From an uncultured Collinsella sp. (GTDB lineage: Bacteria; Actinomycetota; Coriobacteriia; Coriobacteriales; Coriobacteriaceae): 64,000 nt of DNA. Positions within the stretch are counted from its first letter, which is position 1; every line of letters begins with the position of its first letter. The stretch covers positions 1 to 64,000 of the forward strand of contig UQIS01000007.1 in assembly GCA_900541245.1 (NCBI GenBank), in the 5' to 3' direction. The notes beneath the pieces are model-generated. The model worked only from the letters and a program-made list of their open reading frames with translations, was not told the DNA's origin and made no database searches. This document shows, piece after piece, positions 58,378 through 64,000 of the stretch. A program made the translations under genes and the position numbers.

Positions 58378-61300
58378 ATGACTCAGGGAAAGCACTTCGC
58401 TGCCGGTGGCGATCACTTCGCCGCACTGCCAAGCAAAAAGATTCACACTCCGAAGGGGATTGCGCGTCTGACCGTCACCGCGGCGACCATGGCCGCCATG
58501 ACCGGGTCGAGCCTCATCTCACCGTTCGCGGCATTCGCCCAGACCGGTGACGGGGGCACACAGCACCCCGCCGTGATGTCGCCGATCGCCGCCCACGCCG
58601 GCGCGGCATCCGGTGCCGGCGCAAAATCCGCCGCACAGACCATCGCGGACCTGCAGAAGGCGGTCGACGAGGCGAAGGCGAAGGAGGACGCCGCCAAGGC
58701 ATCCTACGATGAGGCCGCCGGTCCCTACAACGAGGCGGCTTCCGCCCGCGACCAGGCCAAGGCATCCTACGATTCGGCAGTCAGCGCCGGCACGGCAGCC
58801 GACCGAGCGGCAATGGACGAGTACGCCCGTCAGGTCGCGGAGGGCAAGGACGCCGCCGATGCCGCCGGCAAGGACCTCGAGCAGGCGAAGGCGGGTCTCG
58901 CAGACGCCAAGGCGGATGCATCCGAGAAGGACGAGGCGTACCAGTCCGCCCTCAAGGCGGCCCAGGATGCCAAGGATGCCCTCGATAAAGCCAAGGCCGA
59001 TGCCGTAAGCGCCACCCCGGAGGCAATCAGTGCCGCCGAACAGGCCGTGCGCGACGCCCAGGCTGCCGTGAGCAGGGCACAGGCCGAACTCGACAACGCC
59101 AACGCGACACTTGCCGCCGCCCAGTCCAAGCTGGTTGCGGCCCAGTCTGCAAAGGATTCCGCCGATTCCGTCCTCGCCGCAGCCCAGCAGAACAAGGACG
59201 CGGCGGATGCGAAGGCCGCAGCAGCCAGCGCCGCCTATGAGCAGGCGAAAGCCGACCTCGCCGCAGCGGAGGCAGGCGCCAGCGGTCCGGAGTACGATGC
59301 GGCAAAACAGAAGGTCGCGGACGCAGAGGCAGCCCTCGCCGCCGCACGAGCGGCACAGTCCCAGTGCGAGTCCGAGCTCGAGCAGGCGCAGTCCGCTGCA
59401 GCAACGGCGCAGACCGAGCTGAATGATGCCCAGGCGTCCCTCTCCGCGAAGCAGCAGGCTGCGGCCGATGCCGAATCCGGCGTGAACGCCGCCCAGTCCG
59501 CACTCGATGCCGCGAACGCCGGCCTCGATGCGGCCAAGCACGCGAATGCCGACGCCGTCGCCAAGCTGGATGCAGCGAAGCAGGCTGTCAAGGACGCTGA
59601 GTCCGCCAAGGCAGCCGCCGATGTAGAGCTCGCGAACGCCAAGGCCGCAAAGGATACCGCAGACGCCACCGTGAACGCCGCGCAGCAGAAGGTCGACGAT
59701 GCCCAGGCGAAACTCGATTCCGCCGACGCGCAGCTCAAGCAGGGAGCCATCGGCTTCTTCCGTGCCATGGGTGCCGAAGATGCAGCCAACATCATCCTGA
59801 ACGCCAAATATGCCGGAAAGATCGAAGTCGGCAACTCCAAGGACGCCACGTCTCTTGACAATATGCTCAATGCGATCAGGTGGATGAAGTCCGTCAACGA
59901 CTACCGCAAGTCGGTCGGCCTGTCCGAGCTCCATGTCACCTACAAGCTCATCGCCGGTGCGATCGCAGATGCCAACTACAGCGACACCGTGCTCGATCAT
60001 GCCCGTCAATATGATTTTGCCGAAAACCTGGCATGGAATTACGGAATCGATCCGAGTGGGCAGTGGATCGAGCAGGAGAAGGGCTTTTTCGACAAGGCAA
60101 CGGAGGCCCTTTATGGAGTCACCGGTCTTGTCGGCAAGGATGCCTATGATTTCTATGCAAAGAACGGTGTCGCAATCAACCATTGGATTGCAGACAACTG
60201 CCACTGGGAGAACGGCAGTAGCGGCACCGTCGGCCATTACATGAACATCATCAATCCCGAACTCGCCGTTATGGGAATGGCAACCTGCACCAAGGGCACC
60301 ATGTCCGGGCTTCAGACGCAGTGCTACACCGCAGAGATCTCCGGCTGGTCCGGCTCCGGTTGGAACATGAACCCCATCTCCGTCGACGAGTACGAGCAGA
60401 AGCTGACCTCCTATATCAACGGCCTCAAGAACGCCAAGAGCGCACTCGACGCAGCCAAGGCCGATCTCGCATCCAAGCAGCAGGCAGCCACTGACGCCGC
60501 TGAAACCGTCCAGCAGAAGCAGGACGCAGCGGATTCCGCACGGGCAGGTGTCGATGCCGCGAAGCAGGACGTCACCGATGCCCAGCGTGCCGTCGATGCC
60601 GCAAAGGCTGATCTCGCATCCAAGCAGCAGGGCGTCACGGATGCCCAGACCGAGCTTAATGCGGCGAAATCGGACCTCGATGCCGCCAACGCGGCAGTCG
60701 ATACGGCAAAGTCGACCGTCCAGCAGAAGCAGGTCGCCTTTGATGCCGCCAATGCGGTCGTAACGGCCGCACAGACTAAGCTGAATTCCGCCAAGGCGGA
60801 CACCGAGGCCAAGCAGCAGGACGACATGGATGCGAACGCCGATCTCGCGAAGTTCTTCCAGGACGTCGCCGACGCCAAGAAGGCGCTCGATACCGCAAAG
60901 AGCGTCCACGACGCGGCGGCAGCCGAGCAGACCGAGAAGGCGACCGTCCTCGCCGCCGCCGAGCAAAAGGCGGACGCCACCGCACGCACCCTCGCGGATG
61001 CCCAGCGTGCCGTCGATGCCGCCAAGGCGGACACCGGCGTTGCCGCCGACAGGCTTACCGGCTCCCAGACCGATCTCGATGACGCACAGTCGAACCTCGA
61101 CATCCTCACCGGCCTTGCCGCGAAGCTCGCAGAGGCACAGCAGCGCGAGCAGGATGCAGTAAAGGCCGTCAATGACACCAAGGCCGCCCTCGATGCCGCG
61201 AAGGCGGATACCATCGCCGCCGAGTCCCTGGTCTCCGCCGCCGAACAGGCGAAGGCGCAGGCAGACGCCAAGCTGTCGAAGCTGAACTCCATCGATGCCG

Positions 61301-61734
61301 GCGCGGCGATCGCTTCCGGCCATGATGTGAACGCGGATGACGCCCTCAACGCGCTTTTCGCCGCAGCAGTCGAGGCACGTGCCAAGGTCGCGCCCGCCAA
61401 GGCCATCCTGGACGAGAGGCAGGCCGCGGTGGACGGGCTCCAGGCCGGCTACGATGCGGCACTCGCCGCCTACGAGTTGGCGAAGTCCGATCGCATCGCG
61501 GCGGAGCAGAAGCTTTCCGATGAGATCGCACGACAGGAGGCAGAGGAGGTCGCAAAGCAGCAGGCGGCATACACCCCGAAGCACCTCGCCGGCACGGATA
61601 CCGCCCAGCCCGGCAGCCTCGCCCAGACCGGTGACCGCGCGGGACTCATCGGCGAGACGTTCGTCATCGGCGGTACCGTCCTCGTGGCAGCCGGCGTCTT
61701 CCTCGACCGGAAGAAGCGCCGCGGGCAGATGTAA
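58378..61734 (+). CDS. coiled-coil/CAP-domain surface protein with LAQTG anchor
   Basis: Secreted protein of 1118 residues. A long N-terminal signal peptide ends near AAFA-QTG (about 53). An Ala/Asp/Lys-rich coiled coil spans about 75-460 and a second one about 680-1050, built of recurring units such as DAAKADLASKQQ and AAQTKLNSAKADT. Between them lies a CAP/SCP-like domain (about 490-660) with HARQYDFAENLAW and GHYMNIINPE. The C terminus carries SLAQTGD, a hydrophobic helix and RKKRRG, which fits a sortase anchor of the LAXTG type. It may project a CAP domain from the cell wall for adhesion or binding. Located in the mobile-element-like block. AAAGGAATGGACCCGCACA precedes the ATG. Confidence 0.88.
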   Translation: MTQGKHFAAGGDHFAALPSKKIHTPKGIARLTVTAATMAAMTGSSLISPFAAFAQTGDGGTQHPAVMSPIAAHAGAASGAGAKSAAQTIADLQKAVDEAKAKEDAAKASYDEAAGPYNEAASARDQAKASYDSAVSAGTAADRAAMDEYARQVAEGKDAADAAGKDLEQAKAGLADAKADASEKDEAYQSALKAAQDAKDALDKAKADAVSATPEAISAAEQAVRDAQAAVSRAQAELDNANATLAAAQSKLVAAQSAKDSADSVLAAAQQNKDAADAKAAAASAAYEQAKADLAAAEAGASGPEYDAAKQKVADAEAALAAARAAQSQCESELEQAQSAAATAQTELNDAQASLSAKQQAAADAESGVNAAQSALDAANAGLDAAKHANADAVAKLDAAKQAVKDAESAKAAADVELANAKAAKDTADATVNAAQQKVDDAQAKLDSADAQLKQGAIGFFRAMGAEDAANIILNAKYAGKIEVGNSKDATSLDNMLNAIRWMKSVNDYRKSVGLSELHVTYKLIAGAIADANYSDTVLDHARQYDFAENLAWNYGIDPSGQWIEQEKGFFDKATEALYGVTGLVGKDAYDFYAKNGVAINHWIADNCHWENGSSGTVGHYMNIINPELAVMGMATCTKGTMSGLQTQCYTAEISGWSGSGWNMNPISVDEYEQKLTSYINGLKNAKSALDAAKADLASKQQAATDAAETVQQKQDAADSARAGVDAAKQDVTDAQRAVDAAKADLASKQQGVTDAQTELNAAKSDLDAANAAVDTAKSTVQQKQVAFDAANAVVTAAQTKLNSAKADTEAKQQDDMDANADLAKFFQDVADAKKALDTAKSVHDAAAAEQTEKATVLAAAEQKADATARTLADAQRAVDAAKADTGVAADRLTGSQTDLDDAQSNLDILTGLAAKLAEAQQREQDAVKAVNDTKAALDAAKADTIAAESLVSAAEQAKAQADAKLSKLNSIDAGAAIASGHDVNADDALNALFAAAVEARAKVAPAKAILDERQAAVDGLQAGYDAALAAYELAKSDRIAAEQKLSDEIARQEAEEVAKQQAAYTPKHLAGTDTAQPGSLAQTGDRAGLIGETFVIGGTVLVAAGVFLDRKKRRGQM

Positions 61735-61742
61735 AAGCGAGT

Positions 61743-61777
61743 CGGGCGTTGGATATCGGCTGGTGTCCAACGCCCGG
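61743..61777 (+). terminator. hairpin after surface protein gene
   Basis: CGGGCGTTGGA / TCCAACGCCCG around TATCGGCTGGTG, then GTTT. It lies between the surface protein and lipoprotein genes. Confidence 0.75.
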
Positions 61778-61799
61778 TTTCATGGGCAGGGAGATCGGT

Positions 61800-62444
61800 G
61801 TGAGAACAAAGGCTATTATCGTTGCGCTTCTGGTGTGCCTTTCGGCACCTCAGCTTGGATGTGCCGGCGTTGCAAAGCAAGGAAGCGGCTCTACGGAAAG
61901 GGCCGCTACGGCGGTAAAGAATAAAGACAAAAAGAAGCCGAGCGAAGAAAAGACGGCGCAAGCCTCTGGAGCCAAGACCGAGGAGAAGAAAGAATCCGAC
62001 GACAAGGACCAGAAGTCCGATGACTCCAAGAAGGAGGATAACAAGTCTTCCGATTCCTCGAAGTCGGACAGCAAGGGCGATTCCTCCCAGTCCAAGCAGA
62101 ATTCCGGCAATTCGCAGGGCTCTGGCAGCAACAATTCCTCTTCCAACGGCGGTAGCCAGAAGAAGTGGGTTGCCGAGCAGGGCCACTGGGAGACTGATTA
62201 CAGCCAGGTCTGGGTGCCGAATGTGGTATATACGCGTCATGAACGTTACATTTGTAGTGCATGCGGTGCATCTTTCGATTCTATAGCCGCTTGGTCAGCT
62301 CATAGTGACGCAATGTGGGAACAAGGCCAAGACCATGGAGCATATATCAATGATTCGTATACTACCTCTGAGGACCAGGGACATTATGAACAGAAGGCTA
62401 CGGGGCAGCATTGGGTCGTCGATGTTGCCGGTCACTGGGAATAA
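61800..62444 (+). CDS. lipoprotein with C2H2-like zinc finger motif
   Basis: Protein of about 214 residues. GTG 61800 (VRTKAIIVALLVCLS) gives a signal sequence ending near QLGCAG, a non-ideal lipobox. Residues 35-125 are a Lys/Asp/Ser/Asn-rich disordered spacer. The C-terminal part contains two GHWE motifs (AEQGHWETD, VAGHWE) and a zinc-finger-like CSACGASFDSIAAWSAHSDAMWEQGQDH with two Cys and candidate His ligands. Extracytoplasmic C2H2-like motifs of this kind occur in Gram-positive surface proteins of mobile elements; function unknown. ATG 61782 is an in-frame alternative. Confidence 0.78.
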   Translation: MRTKAIIVALLVCLSAPQLGCAGVAKQGSGSTERAATAVKNKDKKKPSEEKTAQASGAKTEEKKESDDKDQKSDDSKKEDNKSSDSSKSDSKGDSSQSKQNSGNSQGSGSNNSSSNGGSQKKWVAEQGHWETDYSQVWVPNVVYTRHERYICSACGASFDSIAAWSAHSDAMWEQGQDHGAYINDSYTTSEDQGHYEQKATGQHWVVDVAGHWE

Positions 62445-62495
62445 TGGACATATGTTCCTCTCCTCTTACATTCGGTAAATAAATATTTATTTGCG

Positions 62496-62521
62496 GGCGG
62501 CCGGTTTCGGCCGCCTTTTTT
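62496..62521 (+). terminator. rho-independent terminator
   Basis: GGCGGCCG (62496-62503) / CGGCCGCC (62508-62515) followed by six T. Confidence 0.9.
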
Positions 62522-62824
62522 AGACGCCCAGTCTGGGAGCAAACGATAGGAAAGCAATCAAACGAGAGACTGTTCCAAAAGAATCCGGCGGTGCCAGATG
62601 CTTCGGGCAAAACCTTCCGCAAATCGGTAAGGTCTTCCATCAACTTGCTCCAGCCCTCGCCCGGAGTCCGCTGCGCGGTAATGCAAAAACTCGGCATCCC
62701 TCGCATTCGCGGTACCGCTTCGCTCTCGCTACAGCGAATTTCTAACACTCAGCATCCTTCGCGTTAAAAATTCGCTTCCGCTCACGGTCTCCGCTGACAC
62801 TACGACACCGCGAAGCCTTTCGCT
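62522..62824. other. intergenic stretch of mobile element
   Basis: No gene with support. An open minus-strand frame at 62398-62748 lacks a ribosome site. Many TCGC/GCGA words give weak self-complementarity. Confidence 0.4.
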
Positions 62825-63121
62825 CGAAACGAGGCCTCTCGTTTCGTGTCTACGCTACGCTCCGCCCAATCACCGTTCCGGAGATTGCAAGATTGGTGTT
62901 GGGCTAGATAAATGGGGCCATACTCGCCCCCTTTATCTGCCAACACATCTTGTTTATCATCTCTCACGGCGATAAAGTTAGAAATGAAGTTCGCCTTCAT
63001 TTCTAAGGGAAGCGACGGCGTCACTTCAAAAAAAACGGCGCGACGTCAGTCGCTCCTAAAAAGGAAAGCAATCTCATATCGGTTTTTGAATCGGTGGCCT
63101 CACCGATTCGCTCTGCTTTCC
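62825..63121 (+). other. hairpin-rich region, candidate oriT
   Basis: Upstream of mobC and the relaxase. Hairpins: CGAAACGAG-GCCT-CTCGTTTCG (62825-62846); GATAAATGGGG ... CCCCCTTTATC (62907-62937, one mismatch); TTAGAAATGAAG / CTTCATTTCTAA (62978-62989, 62995-63006); GAATCGGTG-GCCT-CACCGATTC (63088-63109), the last enclosed by AGGAAAGCA / TGCTTTCCT (63062-63070, 63114-63122). Relaxosome recognition sites typically lie beside mob genes, so this is the best oriT candidate; the nick site is not identified. Confidence 0.6.
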
Positions 63122-63132
63122 TGGGGGGGCAT

Positions 63133-63717
63133 ATGAGTTGCAAGCGTCCACACACCGTTAAGGCGACACTCACTTCTGAAGAATATGAAACGTTTTCCGC
63201 TTTGGCGGAAAAGGCAGGCATGACGAAAGCCGAGCTCATTCGTTATAACTTGATCCATCGGAGTGAATCACTCGATAATCTAGTTTCCAAAAATGATGAC
63301 GGTGGCCGCAGCAAAAAGCTGCAACCCGTTTCAGGTGATTCGGACGAAAAGCGCTCGAAGGTCATTTACGTTAAGGTCACCGATGGCGAGCACGAGGCGA
63401 TCCGCAAACGGGCGGATATACTCGGTGCGACCGTCAGTGCGTATGCCCGCCGCGTGATGCTTGCCGGTAAAATCGAGAAGATCGATTTCGATAAAAGCCA
63501 AGTCGCGAAAATCTATCACGAGCTGTATCGCGAGGGAACGAACCTCAATCAGCTGATGTATTTTGTGAACGCCCAAGGGCTTCCCGCGTACAACGAGAAA
63601 GCTGTTTTTCGTACGCTTGAAAAGGTTTACCAGTACGCCCGCAAAGTCACTCTCTTCATAAGAGAGCTTGAGCGGCGCTATTTCACCGACGGCGGTGATC
63701 TCAATGACCGTTATTAA
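63133..63717 (+). CDS. MobC-like relaxosome accessory protein
   Basis: Protein of 194 residues. The N-terminal segment VKATLTSEEYETFSALAEKA with MTKAELIRYNL and a middle segment VIYVKVTDGEHEAIRKRADI with VSAYARRVMLA are two ribbon-helix-helix-like units. A C-terminal helical part carries the MobC signature NLNQLMYFVNAQGLP. MobC proteins bind oriT and help the relaxase open the strands. ATG 63133 lies after GGGGGGGCAT. It overlaps the relaxase gene by 14 bases. Confidence 0.88.
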   Translation: MSCKRPHTVKATLTSEEYETFSALAEKAGMTKAELIRYNLIHRSESLDNLVSKNDDGGRSKKLQPVSGDSDEKRSKVIYVKVTDGEHEAIRKRADILGATVSAYARRVMLAGKIEKIDFDKSQVAKIYHELYREGTNLNQLMYFVNAQGLPAYNEKAVFRTLEKVYQYARKVTLFIRELERRYFTDGGDLNDRY

Positions 63718-64000
63718 GCAGAAAGGTATTTCATCCGAACGCTACGCGAAGAACGTGCGCAAGTACATCAACGGAAAGCGTGCTTTGGCCCGCGGCGGCT
63801 GGAACCTCGCGAACGGAAAGTACTGGTTTTCCGAGATGGCTATGACGCGGAAGATGTTTCATCACGACAAGCCCGCGCGTGCCGGCGCGAAGAACATAAC
63901 GATGCTTCATCAGATTCTCGCGTTTCTGCCCGAGGAGTGCAGCTGCAACGGAGGCAAGATGACCCCAGATGCGTGTATGGCCTACGCGGAGCAATGGCTT
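63704..64000 (+). CDS. relaxase/mobilization nuclease, 3' end outside window
   Basis: Open frame from ATG 63704 to the window end (99 codons visible). It begins MTVIKQKGISSERYAKNVRK and contains ITMLHQILAFLPEEC, which fits the start of a Relaxase (MobA/VirD2-like) domain where a conserved segment precedes the catalytic His motif. It would nick oriT and lead the strand in conjugative mobilization. GGCGGTGATCTCA lies upstream inside mobC. The catalytic Tyr and His triad are not visible or not yet reached. Confidence 0.75.
   Translation, partial: MTVIKQKGISSERYAKNVRKYINGKRALARGGWNLANGKYWFSEMAMTRKMFHHDKPARAGAKNITMLHQILAFLPEECSCNGGKMTPDACMAYAEQWL

Noticed and set aside
58519..61770. 1083-codon open frame on the minus strand
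   Set aside because: Antisense to the coiled-coil surface protein; Leu/Gly/Cys repeats mirror its repeated Ala/Asp/Lys codons.
62398..62748. 116-codon minus-strand frame
   Set aside because: No ribosome site, overlaps the terminator at 62496, and has no recognisable domain.

Overview
The window is a GC-rich, densely coded bacterial chromosome segment. It most resembles a gut Coriobacteriia genome, probably Collinsella. This is inferred from gene content and style: membrane-anchored LuxR regulators, a DUF5692 protein, NiFe-hydrogenase maturation genes, a mannose-type PTS with DUF956, MerR-type HspR heat-shock control, and many intergenic palindromes. No 16S gene or other decisive marker lies in the window.

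Layout. 1-3.2 kb: a 5'-truncated sensor-like protein, a histidine kinase and a NarL-type response regulator. 3.4-7.7 kb (minus strand): a zinc-ribbon/SPFH membrane module ending in a lipoprotein gene broken at a G8 tract. 8.1-9.7 kb: a 12-TM LuxR regulator. 9.9-13.7 kb: mgtA with a short leader ORF that looks like an attenuator, divergent from pyrE. 14.1-17.2 kb: a Fic protein between two copies of one palindrome, a PTS IIA protein and a lipoprotein. 17.7-24.8 kb (minus strand): a frameshifted HAD phosphatase, hypE-hypD-hypC-hypF, nikR, a small helical protein and trxA. 25-27.6 kb: an uncharacterised protein and a LytTR/GHKL two-component pair. 27.8-31.8 kb: nadA-nadB-nadC-niaR behind a 44-bp palindrome. 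31.9-45 kb: ferredoxin, dnaK-grpE-dnaJ-hspR, an aconitase-family hydratase, two orphan membrane proteins among hairpin repeats, and clpB. 45.2-53.6 kb: a DUF4143 ATPase, a secreted-type membrane protein, tetR-DUF5692, and a divergent iron-sulfur flavoenzyme with hypA. 53.9-57.2 kb: mannose-family PTS (IIAB, IIC, IID, DUF956). 57.5 kb to the end: tRNA-Arg(CCT), then what appears to be an integrative mobilizable element with phased repeats, an XRE repressor, a 1118-aa coiled-coil/CAP surface protein, a lipoprotein, a hairpin-rich oriT candidate, a MobC-like protein and the start of a relaxase.

Three observations deserve most attention. First, a roughly 150-nt structured element follows pyrE, a lipoprotein gene and hspR. 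Its four stems stay paired although their sequences differ between copies. Second, the mgtA leader holds a 23-codon ORF with a strong ribosome site, and its codons can pair with a U-rich segment just before mgtA. Third, the mobile-element end beside the tRNA carries CCATTTTGG repeats spaced at multiples of about 21-22 bp. Regulator genes and their likely sites occur together: HspR with a shared motif before dnaK and clpB, and NiaR with the nad palindrome. TetR, XRE and Fic genes have palindromes next to them.
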